This document shows positions 1-10,530 of a stretch of 64,000 nt of DNA, one piece after another (positions within the stretch are counted from its first letter, which is position 1; each line of letters opens with the position of its first letter). Origin of the DNA: Larix kaempferi (lineage: Eukaryota; Streptophyta; Pinopsida; Pinales; Pinaceae); assembly GCA_027924585.1 (NCBI GenBank), contig BSBM01000809.1:9457001-9521000 (forward strand). The letters are read 5' to 3'. The position numbers and the translations under genes are program-made. A model generated the notes under the pieces. That model was not told the DNA's origin and ran no database searches. It saw nothing but the letters and a program-made list of their open reading frames with translations.

Positions 1-1160
1 GTAGCAGATGAAGGACAGACTGACAGTCAGCCTCAGGAAATTCCACAGCACAATAAAGTCAAATTTTCATTATTTGATGACAAAAAGGAAAAGGAAATTC
101 TTGAAAAGAAGTCATCATCTATAACAGTGGTTCAAGAAGAGAGGAAAATTGATATCAAAGTTATTCCTGTAGCAAAAGAATAAGTCCAGAATCAGCCCAA
201 AAGCCCCATTACAGTCCTCTCAGATGATGAGGGCTATATGTTAGAGGAAGAGCAGTTCATTCCTGAGATCAAGGTTAAAGCTGAGATTAAAGAAAATCAA
301 GCTATAGAGGACAAAACTACCAAGCCTAAGAAGAAGATAAAAAAGCTTGAAGTGGTAGAGTTAGCATCTATCCAATATCAAGGGAAGAAGCTTAAAATGA
401 TGGCAGAGGAAGCTTCTTTATGGAGACCTAAAACTAGGTCTAAAACAAATTAAGATTAAGCATGAAAAAGCTGTTAAATCCAAAATTGAAGAATGATAAG
501 GTGACCATCTCTGATGAAGAATCCATGGAGGATCAATCAAAGAAAAATGAATTGCATTCAGTTAAAAGAGAGGATTTTGGGTTTGTAAATGTAACAGGTG
601 AAGAGAGCTCTAAATCCATTGTTGAAAACAATTCTGGAAAATTGTTAACAGAAGAGATTAAATCAGCACAGGTAACAGGTGTTTCAAACACTATCATTGA
701 AGATACTGCTGTAAAGCCATTGACAGAGGAATTAATGTTTAAGAAGTTTGATATGTTTTGGAAACCAAGTGAAGATCAGGATGCTGCAATAGAAAAACTG
801 GTTAATTCTGACAAGGAGAATTTGAAGAAGACTGTCAAACAGTACAAGCATCAAATGAGCTACATGCAGGAAGTTAATGATGGCCTAATGATGGCAAATA
901 GAAGATTGAGAGAAGATCTTCAAGATACTCATGACAATTTTCAGGAGTTGGTGATTGATGCAAAAGAGGCACTCAGAAGAAAAAGGGTTGCTGACAGGAA
1001 TTGCTCAGAATTAGAAAGGACAGTTCAAACCTTGCAGCAGGAAAATGAACACCTACACAAAAGGATAGCTGAGCTGGAGCAAAAGCACAAAAGAGTGAAG
1101 AAAAGATCCTCAAGTCCAGATGGCATCTCTTTGCTTGTGGAGGCATCGAAAGAGATCTAA
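1..1160 (+). pseudogene. Broken frame for a charged coiled-coil protein (C-terminal part), unassigned
   Basis: A Lys/Glu-rich coding-like stretch enters from the left edge. Frame 1 is open over 1-450 apart from one TAA at 181-183. The reading then has to shift frame near 450-490 to join the 232-codon ORF at 462-1160. The last 130 residues of that ORF (about 780-1160) form a strong heptad-rich coiled coil (Leu, Glu, Gln, Arg), followed by a basic KRVKKRSSS tail. The earlier part has alternating acidic and basic low-complexity blocks. No enzyme motif is visible. It resembles in style the accessory ORFs that plant gypsy elements carry downstream of pol, as at 32531-35498 here, but it could be a host coiled-coil gene fragment. 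I do not recognise the family. Confidence 0.45.
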
Positions 1161-1806
1161 GGCAGTTAGGTTCATTTAATGCTTTTTGTTAAAGATTTGC
1201 TATTTTTAGCAAAATTGTAATTTGTAAAAATGTAAATGCTACTTTACCTAGTCTTAGTCATTCGATGGAGGATTAATAGGAAATACCCTAACTGTTTTTG
1301 GGAGATGAAAAACTATTTAGAGAGGGAGAAAAGATATTGTAAGGGTTTGAATTTTTGGAGCTAGAGGAGGTCTGCAAACTGTGCTTTCATCCAGACTTGT
1401 TCACTGCTAAGTATTGCAAACTCTCATATTGCATTTTTGATGAAACTATGAATATATAACTCCTTATTCCACTTCTGATATGTGTTGGCTTCATTTTAAA
1501 CTTATACAGTTCTTGATTGACAAATTCATTTCTGGTTTTAGGTATAATTTCCAGTGGTGCTTGTCTTTTATTGTATGAACTTCATTGCAATCTTTTGTTG
1601 GATTCCTGAGATATATATGCATCTTCATGGATATATGTATATGAATTAGTTTTTACTTATCTGTTGAATGTATTCCCTTATGCTCTTGAAGTTTCTAACC
1701 AAAACCTACAAAACAAAACCCTAAAAACCTAGTTTGGATTGATTTTTATTTTGAGATTGTGTTGGCTTGTTACCCTAGCCTTAGTAACAATTTCTGACAC
1801 AAACAC
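1161..1806. other. AT-rich non-coding stretch
   Basis: No open frame or known motif. A 16-base purine run (about 1320-1335, AGAGAGGGAGAAAAGA) could be a decayed polypurine tract, but no LTR-like TG...CA block follows that I can define. The end of the segment leads into the RNase H fragment. Confidence 0.3.
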
Positions 1807-2229
1807 CATCTTCCACCTCATTCCATTGGCTTCGCCGATGGAGAAAGCCGCTGGTCTCCCCACCTGGTTTCTGCAACATGGGTCTTATATTCCCCTTCAC
1901 ATGAACTGATTCACCTTGACGGAATATGTATAGGCACTGCTACCAATAACCAGGTGGAGTATGATGTTGTGACCAGTCTCTTGACTGCTGCCCTCCAAAT
2001 GGGCATATGTCACCTTCATGTGTTCCTTGACTCCTAGCTACTTGTCTCCCAACTCAACAACTGCTACCAGGTGCATGATCCCTGCCTCTTTAGAAAATTC
2101 CTATGCACAAAACAACTCAGCTGACAGTTTGAATCCATAACATTCACCCATGTCCCAAGAGCTTGAAATAGTGTCGCAGATCAAATGGCTAACAACATCC
2201 TAGATTGTCACATCAATCACACCATGTAA
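1807..2229 (+). pseudogene. RNase H-like domain fragment of a Tat-like gypsy pol
   Basis: Frame 1 translates to a plant-type second RNase H domain, the kind that Tat-lineage Ty3/gypsy elements carry besides their normal RNase H. The four acidic positions can be placed: ADG near 1834-1842, NNQVEY near 1945-1962, FLDS near 2023-2034, and VAD near the C-terminus (about 2177). At least three in-frame stops (TAG just after FLDS, others near 2130 and 2166) make it non-functional. Tat elements usually have integrase close by, but none follows here: the sequence passes straight into a repeat array and an antisense ORF. Either integrase has been deleted or this lineage has an unusual domain order. Confidence 0.7.
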
Positions 2230-2302
2230 AACATCCATCATGCATCATCATCCCATAACATCTCATCAAAAATATATAAAAATCCAAAAAAGATTGCAAG
2301 GG

Positions 2303-2497
2303 GCATCCACGTGCCTATCACCACATAAACATTTGCATCCATGTGCAATAAAAATAAAAACACATTCATATACAGGGGCATCCACGTGCCTAATCCTACA
2401 CTACTTGCATCCATGTGCAATACAACCATATAAAAAACCATAAGTGCATCCACGTGCGTACACTAAATCATCATGACAAAAAGGTGCATCCATGTGC
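2303..2497. repeat. Six-copy GCATCCAYGTGC array
   Basis: The 12-mer GCATCC-A(C/T)-GTGC occurs at 2303, 2335, 2378, 2407, 2446 and 2486. The variable base alternates strictly C,T,C,T,C,T, giving CACGTG and CATGTG E-box-like cores in turn. The higher-order unit is therefore about 68-79 bases and contains one of each. The spacers are A/T-rich and not conserved. Confidence 0.8.
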
Positions 2498-2635
2498 ATA
2501 TATATATCAAAAAATGAATGTCAAACATGTCCTGAGTACCCTCGTACTCAGCTATACAAAAAATATCTATACATCCCTACACCTCATAGAATACATGCCG
2601 TAGCTACAAAATTAGGGGGGAGTCCCTTGTACTCC

Positions 2636-3914
2636 CTAATGAGAATCATACCCTGCATCAGCTTCCTCTGAGTCCTCCCCTCGCTCCTCATCCCCTACGG
2701 GCTCATGTGCACGTCCCCTGTCCGCTAAGATGGCCACCCGGATCGTGATCGACCGGAACTCCCGTGGCACCCTCATGCAATCTTGAATCACCTCTGGATC
2801 CACATCCCGCCACTTGTCATCGATCACTCCCACCAGCAACCGATCTAGAAGCATCCGTACAGACTCCAGAGTCCCCTCAGTGTCCCATCGACGCACCTCC
2901 CCTCGGCCTGGTAGGGATGGTACTGCCATGTGCCCCCTGCGCGCTATATGTCCTGGTGGTGGTCTCGGGCCCACATCTGTAGATCATACATTAGTCAGTA
3001 ATAGTATATCACAAACCCTATCATATACAAATATTGACATCCATAACATGCAATAGAATCAATACATACCATCTGGACCCCATGCCTGTCCTGGCACCCG
3101 TGGTGCCTCTGGATCCCCGGTGTAGTCCATATCTCTGTATGGAAAGTCATCCAGTGTCAGCGGCATCTGCAGCCACTGGAGGTATAGCTCCTGAGTGAAG
3201 TATCTACCCACCTCACCGCCACCCTGGCGGTGCATCATCTCTCCCCACCACACCATGCGTGGCTCCCTCAGTCCTCCTACCCTGACCGGCACCCGCGGCC
3301 GAAGTGTAGGTACCCGCTGCATTAAGAAAGCACATAGAAAGGATCCATAATAGAATCCCTTGCCAGATTCCTTCACCGATGTCAGTTGCCATTGCACACA
3401 AGTGCGGAACATCTGGCCCCACGCATAATAGACACCATCCAGTACCCGCTCCACTAGCTGCATATGGCCCCCAGACACCTTCTCAGGTGACTGGGACCCC
3501 AAAACCCAAACCACGCACGCCGCAATAACCTGTACTGCTGGCTCCTGAAGGTCCACCACCCGGAATGCATTCCTCTACACCCTTGCCTTTGGAACACAGT
3601 ACCACTCCAGCATATCCTCCATATCGACATCCGTGGATACTCATGGCTGCGTATCCGCCACCCTACCCAGACAGGGAAACCCTGTCAAGAAGTAGACACC
3701 TGCAAGGGTGAGATCCACCATCTCCCCCTACACCTTGAATGCCTGAATGTCCGGCTCCTAGAAGCTCACTAGCTGGTTCAACAACAGCACTGCTGACCGC
3801 ATTATACATACCTGTGCGAACTTCAGAAGTCCAAACAATCCCAATGTCGACTGCACATGGCGATCCCTCCGAATAACCTCTACTATCTCGTCCGGGACCT
3901 CCCGCTCTCACCAC
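2636..3914 (-). pseudogene. Antisense extra ORF of a gypsy element, with one intron
   Basis: The GC-rich - strand reads as one coding frame from about 3914 to an intron at 3069-2977, and resumes in phase to a stop at 2636. The main open part is 3559-3070 (about 160 residues). Upstream, the same frame continues through four stops (TAG or TGA), several at positions that look like former Trp. The N-terminal half contains a pattern like G-x-V-D-L-T...YFLTGFP, resembling the plant-mobile-domain or 'putative plant transposon' type of sequence. The C-terminal 110 residues are Arg/Glu/Asp rich. Extra ORFs between pol and the 3' LTR, some antisense, are known from Tat-lineage gypsy elements. Its place between the RNase H fragment and the polypurine tract/LTR at 6975-7711 fits that. 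Function unknown. Confidence 0.55.
2977..3069 (-). other. Probable 93-bp spliceosomal intron
   Basis: On the - strand the exon ...CCAGATG is followed by GTATGT and an A/T-rich 93-base stretch ending TGATCTACAG, then ATGTGGGCCC. Removing it keeps the reading frame (phase 1), joining the upstream 160-residue frame to the downstream 112-residue frame. Base composition drops sharply inside it compared with the GC-rich flanks. Confidence 0.65.
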
Positions 3915-4619
3915 AGAACCACCGGCATCCTGTTAATCACACAAGGAAAACTCATCAGACTCATGTCAATGAAGTAAACCTGCCCCCCCTGGGGAACCCT
4001 AACACCTCAATCCCACTCGCAGCTTTAGGACACCTTGCCACGGTTTTCGACCGTGACTATTAGGGCTACAGTCGTGGTCCCAAACCGCGCCTATAGGAGC
4101 CGAACTCGCAGTTTCGAACCACATGTTCAACCTCGAAACGCGTGGTACCAGATCATGTATTCCGACCCGAACATCGCAGTCCCCATCTGTGTGGTCCACC
4201 CTGGAACCCACGGTCCCCGACCACGGTTCCACCCCACAAACCTGCGGTCCACCCACGTGGACCGTACAATCAATCCCCTGAGACCCACCAGCCTACCCTG
4301 AACCCAATGAAAATGTAGGTGTGAGTTTGTCGGAATACCTGTCACTCCCGGATCTGAAAACGACCGGTTGGATCGTCTAAAAATGCCACCTTAGCTGTGG
4401 TCCACTCTGATCACTAGTCAACATCAACAAGTCCAAATGACACTTGTCATGTTGGACCCATTTACTATTCATAATCCGTTGACTTTTTCTTGTTTTTCCC
4501 ATTCTGAACCTATACGGAAACCATTTTTTGAATCGTTTCCACCACTGGAATCAGCACGACGCGACCGTCATGATGGTCAACTTGTTCCCTTAGTTTTTCC
4601 ACTTTCTTTTATGAGCATA
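3915..4619. other. GC-rich leader side of the antisense ORF; non-coding
   Basis: No convincing coding frame. Between 4040 and 4270 there are recurrent short GGTCC, GTGGTC and CGGTTC words in a CpG-rich context. This would be the 5' region of the antisense ORF at 3914-2636, but I see no unambiguous TATA box. Confidence 0.3.
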
Positions 4620-5000
4620 TTTTTTTTTAGAGACACCACTCGTCGCCTCGGTTTGCGTGCCCCTTCGGCTGCTCTCTGTTTTTGGTATGTTTTATATCAT
4701 CGGATTCATTTTTCTGAGCCCGTGATGATACTTGAGATCATTTCTCACTCTCACCCCCATATTTTTCGGGTATTTTTTCAAAACAGCCCCTGTCACCTCG
4801 GTTTGCGTGCCACATCGGCCGTTATCCATTTTTGAAACTTTTTATATCGTCAGATTCATTTTTTCGAGCTCGTGATGATGCTTGAGATCACTTCTCACTC
4901 TCACTTGGTACAGTTTCAACATTGTGTCCCGACACCTTGCTGCCTCAGTTTGCGCACCACATCGGCCGCCATCGGATTGTTCCACATTTTTACATGAGCC
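4620..5000 (+). repeat. Tandem repeat of about 145-150 bp in the gypsy 3' non-coding region
   Basis: The block CTCGGTTTGCGTGCC...CATCGG...GATTCATTTTT...GAGATCA-TTCTCACTCTCAC occurs with anchors at about 4641 and 4791 (150 apart). A partial third copy sits at about 4935 (CTCAGTTTGCGCACC). Copies are roughly 80-90% alike by eye. Confidence 0.7.
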
Positions 5001-5454
5001 ACTCACTCCTGTCATACTGCAATCGTTTCGTTATTTTTCCACCATTCATTATCGTACAAGGGGGCCCACTAGTGCTCCCCCCTACCCTTGTTCTTGGTCA
5101 TCATCAATGTTCCTTGATTGCGCACTTCCTCCTTTCCTGGCCATTCCTTTTGTTTGGTATAATTTTATCCATTTTTCAGGCCGGACAAGTCCTTTACAAA
5201 AAATGCACCGAGGGAGTTTCTGCTAAGCTCTTTCTGACTCCTAAAAACTTTAAAAGATCGCCGAGCAATATTGCTTCCTTTCATGCTCGTTAAAGTACCT
5301 GAAAGGGTGTCTATCTGGTATAAGTTTACCCCTTTTCCGGACCTAGTAGACTAATTATGAAAAAGGAATACTCTAGTCATACCGGCTAGAAGAGTTCTTC
5401 ATTGCATCCTTTTATGCTTCTTCGGGCCTTGGAGACTAACACACGAAAAAGCAA

Positions 5455-5675
5455 CCCCCTGGAGTCTTCTTATCGCTTTGAGACTCTCTCAAATTGAAAG
5501 CAACCACGAGCATGCACTGTCCTAGGCTTGTACAAATCCACACGATAGTACCATTCCATTATTTCAGAGTGTTCTTATCGCTTTCAGACTCCTTAAAATT
5601 GAAAGAAATCACTAGCATGAACTGTCCTGGGCTCGTATAAATCCACACGATAGTACCACTTTACACACACTTCTT
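5455..5675 (+). repeat. Two-copy tandem repeat of about 105 bp
   Basis: TTCTTATCGCTTT-AGACTC...AAATTGAAAG...ACTGTCCT-GGCT and CACACGATAGTACCA recur 105 bases apart (anchors 5467 and 5572). It lies in the non-coding part between the antisense ORF and the 3' LTR. Confidence 0.75.
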
Positions 5676-6617
5676 ATAGTTCTTTAACCCATGAATAAGT
5701 CCCCCCATGCCTCTTGGCACTATGATCGATCATCTCGGCAGCAGCCCCAATCAGGTCGCTTTTGTTCAGAGTAGTCTGCAGTCTCCTACCATTTTACACC
5801 AGCTTCAATATCCCTCATCCCAGTCACTATCCTTTATCCATTACAGCTATGATCCCTTTCCCCTCAGTCAGTTTCATATGTTTCCCGATCATCCTTGCCA
5901 TCAAACTCTGAACAAAGGAAGTTTGAGTCCACCCACTCTACTTTCCCTGTTATCCCCCACAATATGTCAGTCCTACCATTAGTACTCTCACACTTCGGTT
6001 CTCCACCTCGCGCTCTTGTCAAGGAAACATCATTGCCTTGATAGTTGTAGGTCTCCCTCTGTCGACGATAGCCCCTCTATTCCAGAGGATAGACCTAGAG
6101 GTCCCTATGCCTTGGACCCATCACCATCTATGGTGAGTGCCTATGGACCATTTTGAGAGGCATCATCATTGCCTCTCCGAGTGGTTGTTTCTCACATTCT
6201 CGACTTCAACACCTTGATCGCATCGTTGAGAATCGCGCAGGGTTTATATCCTTCATTTATTGGTCGAAGAGCCTGGATTTCCCCCGACTCTAGCACATTG
6301 GTGAGTCACTTCGGACTGCCCAATTATATGTTCCCGTGGATGTCCGAGTTGCATTGGCGATTGTATTCGGAAGCCATCCAGTTATATGCTTCCTTGAGTA
6401 CCCAGTTCAGTTCCAGTTTAGTGTACCATTGAGGACATGACTCCCCATCACTATGCTCCAGCAACTCCTCAGTTCCTCTAGTACCACACCCAGCAGCACT
6501 GTCGTTATTCCAGTGTACCAGTTCTTCAGCTCAGAAATGGTTAGCCCAGCAGTATGTCCCAGATTTGTGTCCCCTCTGGACCCTTATGATGTACACAGTG
6601 GTTCTCTATGTATCCTA
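5676..6617. other. Non-coding 3' region of the gypsy element
   Basis: Pyrimidine-rich sequence with short open frames on the + strand (for example 5707-5982 and 6169-6432) but no recognisable domain or codon structure. It is treated as element 3' untranslated sequence because it lies between repeat blocks and leads to the polypurine tract at 6975. Confidence 0.4.
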
Positions 6618-6850
6618 CAGGTCCCTCTTTTCAGGCCTCACTGTTATTTTTTATGTATCTTGATACGAGCATGGGTATGCCCGCCTCGTCCATATATTGA
6701 GGTTCTTCCTCATTCATTATTTGAGGCTATGTATATTTCAGGTCCCCATTGTTATTATTGTTCTATATCTTGATACGAGCATGGGAATGCCCACCTCGTC
6801 CGTATGATCAGATTATTCCTCATCCATTATTGAGGTCATGTATTTTAAGT
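6618..6850 (+). repeat. Two-copy tandem repeat of about 110 bp
   Basis: CAGGTCCC...TATCTTGATACGAGCATGGG-ATGCCC-CCTCGTCC...TTATT-GAGG recurs with anchors at 6656 and 6766. It lies just upstream of the 3' LTR. Several unrelated tandem repeats in one 3' non-coding region are typical of Tat/Ogre-type elements. Confidence 0.75.
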
Positions 6851-6974
6851 TTTTGCAGCTTGTTTGGGACCGTTCTTCCAGGCTCCAGTTTGTTTCTACT
6901 CTTCTCCACACCCGAGGAAAACCATACACGACTTATGATGTCTATCGGCCATATGATGAGCCCCTACCCTCACA

Positions 6975-6989
6975 CATCAGGGGGCAATC
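6975..6989 (+). promoter_or_regulatory. Polypurine tract
   Basis: ATCAGGGGGCAATC lies immediately before the TGTTAACACC start of the LTR, as expected for the primer of plus-strand DNA synthesis. It shows that 6990 begins a 3' LTR and that the internal region lies to the left. Confidence 0.6.
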
Positions 6990-7711
6990 TGTTAACACCC
7001 AGAAAGTGCTCACTACCTCATCTACCCCATTACATGACTCATTTGTCCATATTTCCTACCATATCTACCTTCAAAACCTTAAAATCCCGTAAAAAAGCCT
7101 TCAAAAGGCTAAAAACCCCTTTTCCCCCCAAAATAATCCAAAATTCCTCCAAAATAGCAAAAACCCTCTAAAAAGGGAATAAAAATATAAAAAAAAGGAG
7201 GAAAAAGAGGAAAAAGGAGGAAAAAACCCTATACAAGTGACCTAAACCATATGGTTCCCAAAACCATGGGCCAGCACTCCACCACTAAAAACCTATAAAT
7301 AGGTGACGGAGACCCCTCATTTCATATCCATAGTCAAATACATCCTTACTCTGCCAAAATCACTCTCGAAACCCTAGCTCACCCTTGAGGTACTTTCATC
7401 CTTGAGTGCCCCTTTTGGCCCATTTCCAACCTTTTGGAGAAAGAGAAGGAGCAAAGCTGGAGTTTGGAGCAACCCTCTTGGACCATTGCAAGAAGTTCAC
7501 CAACCTCTACACCTGAGATAAAATTTTAATACAAAAAATAAAGATCTTCACTACATTTCCATGTTTTTATTATGTTTATTAATGCTCATGCTAGTTTAGA
7601 ATTCGTATGGTTTTATTACTTTCATTTACTATTTATTGAACTACTACTAAGGAGTCCATTCTCCTCAGTAGGTGCTCATTTGCACAATCTAGGGTGAAAA
7701 CCCTAGCTACA
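6990..7711 (+). mobile_element. 3' LTR of a Tat-like gypsy element (722 bp)
   Basis: It begins TGTTAACACCCAG and ends CCCTAGCTACA. It is the same family as the solo LTR at 28390-29093: both share the start, an A-rich block, CCAAAACCATGGG, a TATA box (TATAAATA at 7294-7301), a CTCGAAACCCTAG block, and AAGGAGTCCATTCTCCT-AGTAGGTGCTCATTTGCACAA near the end. No target duplication can be paired because the 5' LTR is not in the window. Confidence 0.85.
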
Positions 7712-8619
7712 ATAAGTGAAGAAGTTCCAGTTTTAGAGGGAGATAAGGCCAAGGCCTTACATAAGAAGATTACAAGCAATCTCGACAGGTATGACTTATC
7801 CAGGTATGTTTCGAGATCTGTTCATGATTAAGTTTATGGTATGTTTGTCTTCATTAAGGTTATTACAATCTTGATTAACTTTAGACTTGTCGTATCACCT
7901 TAATAAAATTATGAATGCACGATAGAAAATATTCATTGATTAGGGTTTTGACACTTCTGATTGTACTAATGCATTGTGGTGTTGTATGAGGTTGATGTTG
8001 TCTGCTAATATGAAAGGTACATCAAGAAAGACAAATCATGTTCTAGTTCAAGAACATATGACCATGGTGACATGAAGACAAAGGTTCATCCATTTCCATG
8101 GATCACATAGAAGATCTACTTATGAGGTATGTATAACTTGGTTCTATAATGGTTAACTTATGAAATATGCAGGTTACTAGCACAAGTCATTGAAGAGAAC
8201 AAGAAGATGTTATGCGGGTATGTTAGACATAACTAGCTAGCATGCTAATCTAGGTATGTTTTTCCTATTTCAAGTTAGAATCCTACCTTGTGTTAGGATC
8301 TCTTATATAAGTATACATGGCATTATTGATAATGATTATTCATTGAAGTTAGTAATCATGGGTTTAGGCATATTACGCTTCTTACTTTGATTGATGATAT
8401 GACTAACCAGAAAATTCCTTTGGTTAAATAAGAATATGCATGAGTAAAAGAAGTATTCCCTGAAACCTTGAATACTAATTTTTATAATCTGTGTTTGAAA
8501 TGATCATGACTATACATGTTTAAGATTATTGTGTTTTGATTATACTAATGAATGTATGATTACGTATGAGATCTCAAGGGTAATACAATGATGATACTAG
8601 TAAACATGCATAGTGATCA
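7712..8619. other. Decayed sequence, probably the 5' part of the copia element
   Basis: AT-rich, with only short frames. It sits between the gypsy 3' LTR and the copia integrase remnant at 8690. The purine-rich stretch near 7730-7780 and several TATGTTT/AGGTATG words give no firm assignment. Confidence 0.25.
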
Positions 8620-10451
8620 AGGATGGATATAAGTTCAAGGACATGTAATCCAGGAAGCAAAGATCAAGAGGGAGAACACTCCAGTAATTTCTGCAAGGAT
8701 GCAAACATTCAGAGGGATTTGACCACTTCTCACAATCCACATCAGAATGGAGTTGCAGAAAGGAAGCAAAGACTGAGAGGGAGTCCACCCTACAACCAAA
8801 CAAAGATAAGTATTTGAATTGTCATTTCTTGCATATTTGTTTCTTTAAATAATATTATTCAATGATGTATATGCTTATGTTCATAGACTTAGGGTGTGTA
8901 TTATGCATATTGGAATAATTGTATTGACGAACAATATACTACTAATATGCATCTAATGGGTAAGTGGCCTATGGCACTGTACAACATTCTATTGCTACTT
9001 ATCTAGAATGAAACCTCTTTTCTGACATGTTGGGAGTTGTGCACACTCTTGACAAATGTTCTGGTACAGATTGGAAAGCATCTAGAAAGTTACAGAATAT
9101 GGATAAATGTTGTATTGAATCATTGGCTAAAATAATTGCATGACTATATGACATATTTCTTTATGTGTAAGAATTTGTTCTAAAAACTATGAGATGTTTC
9201 TAATCATAAAATTTAACTTGCTTTGTAGGAAAGATCGTATACAATCACCTACAAAAGAAGGACTACAACATTTGTTCCAGCAATGAAGTTCAAACCATCT
9301 ATTGAAGATATTGAAGAATTTGAAGTTCCCAAGATACAGGATACAGTAAAAGGATGCCATGGTTGAGAAGTACCAATCGATAATGTTTGGGATGTGGTCC
9401 CAAGACCTGAAGGGAAGTATGCTATGACTTCCAAGTGGATCTATAAGATCAAGCATGCTACAGATGGTAGCATGGAGAAATACAAAGCGAGGTTGTAGAT
9501 TGTGGATCCTCCCAGAAAGAGGGGATAGAATATGAAGAGACTTTTTCTCCTGTAGCCAGATACACTTCCATCAGATTAGTACTTGCTCTAGATGCAGTGA
9601 TGAAGTGGAAGATACACTAGATGGATGTCAAGATAGCTTTCTTGAATGGTGTAGTCGAGGAGGAAGTTTATGTGGAGCTACCACTTGGTTTTGAGACACA
9701 TGATAGGGATTCATATGTGTGCAGACTGAAGAAAACCTTGTATGGCTTGAAGCAATCTCCTAGGACTCGGTATGGTTGGATAGACAACTTTCTATCTAGT
9801 TTGGGATTTACTAAGACTAAAGCACATTCCAACCTTTACTACAAGGTTTAGGAAGGAGATCCTGTGATACTACTCTTGTATGTGGATGACTTGTTTGTAA
9901 CAGGAGAGGATGGATTGATTGTCGATACCAAGAGGAAGCTTGCTACTGAGTTCAAGATGAAGGACTTGGGTATGATGCACTAGTTTCTAGGCATGGAGGT
10001 GTGGCAAAGTGCAGATGGAATCTTCCTTGGACAAGGGAAGTATGCAGTAGAGATCCTGAAGAGGTTTGAGATGATGGACTATAAGGCCATGGCCACACCT
10101 ATAGAATCGACCTTGAAGCTTCTGTGTGATGCTTCATCTGATCTGGTTGATGTCATGATGTATTGTCAGATGATTGGGTCCTTGATGTACTTGATGAATA
10201 TGAGACCAGATATTTGCTTTGTGGTGAACACATTGAGCCAGTTCTTGACAGATCCCAGAGGTGTTCACCTGGTTGCTGTAAAGCATATTCTGAGGTAACT
10301 GAAGGGTAGAATTGATTATGGGCTCCTGTATGTTGCGACGGATGAGTAGGTTGCAGATGTGCTAACGAAGCTATTAGCCAGAGTGAAGTTCGAGTAATTC
10401 AGAGATAGGCTTGGTGTTCTTCAGATTGATGACACTTCAAGGAAGAAGTGA
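8620..10451 (+). pseudogene. Ty1/copia integrase-RT remnant with RNase H deleted
   Basis: An integrase C-terminal signature (NPHQNGVAERK) is readable at 8736-8766. RT begins near 9385 with the copia motif VWDVVPRPEGK followed by SKWIYKIKH. It continues through MDVKIAFLNG (9621), LYGLKQSPR, LLYVDDLFVTG (about 9875-9905; YVDD catalytic box intact) and MIGSLMYL (10170). Several stops and small indels break it (9379, 9849, 9982, 10296). Just after the GRIDYGLLY motif the sequence jumps to VADVLTKLL at about 10350. Most of the RNase H domain, normally over 100 residues, is therefore missing. The frame ends with a TGA at 10449. LTR, polypurine tract and repeats follow in the same orientation. Confidence 0.85.
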
Positions 10452-10530
10452 TGGACACATTTGCAGGAGCCATTCCCAGCATGGTGAGAGGACAATCCTT
10501 CCATGGCTGCTGATGTAAGCACTGGATGAT

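Noticed and set aside
2303-2497. CRISPR-like regular short repeats
   Set aside because: The repeats are only 12 bases, the spacing is irregular (29-43) and the setting is a plant retroelement; there are no cas genes.
4437-7171. Several + strand ORFs of 80-140 codons
   Set aside because: Pyrimidine-rich, Ser/Pro/Phe-rich translations without motifs inside tandem repeats and the LTR; treated as non-coding element sequence.
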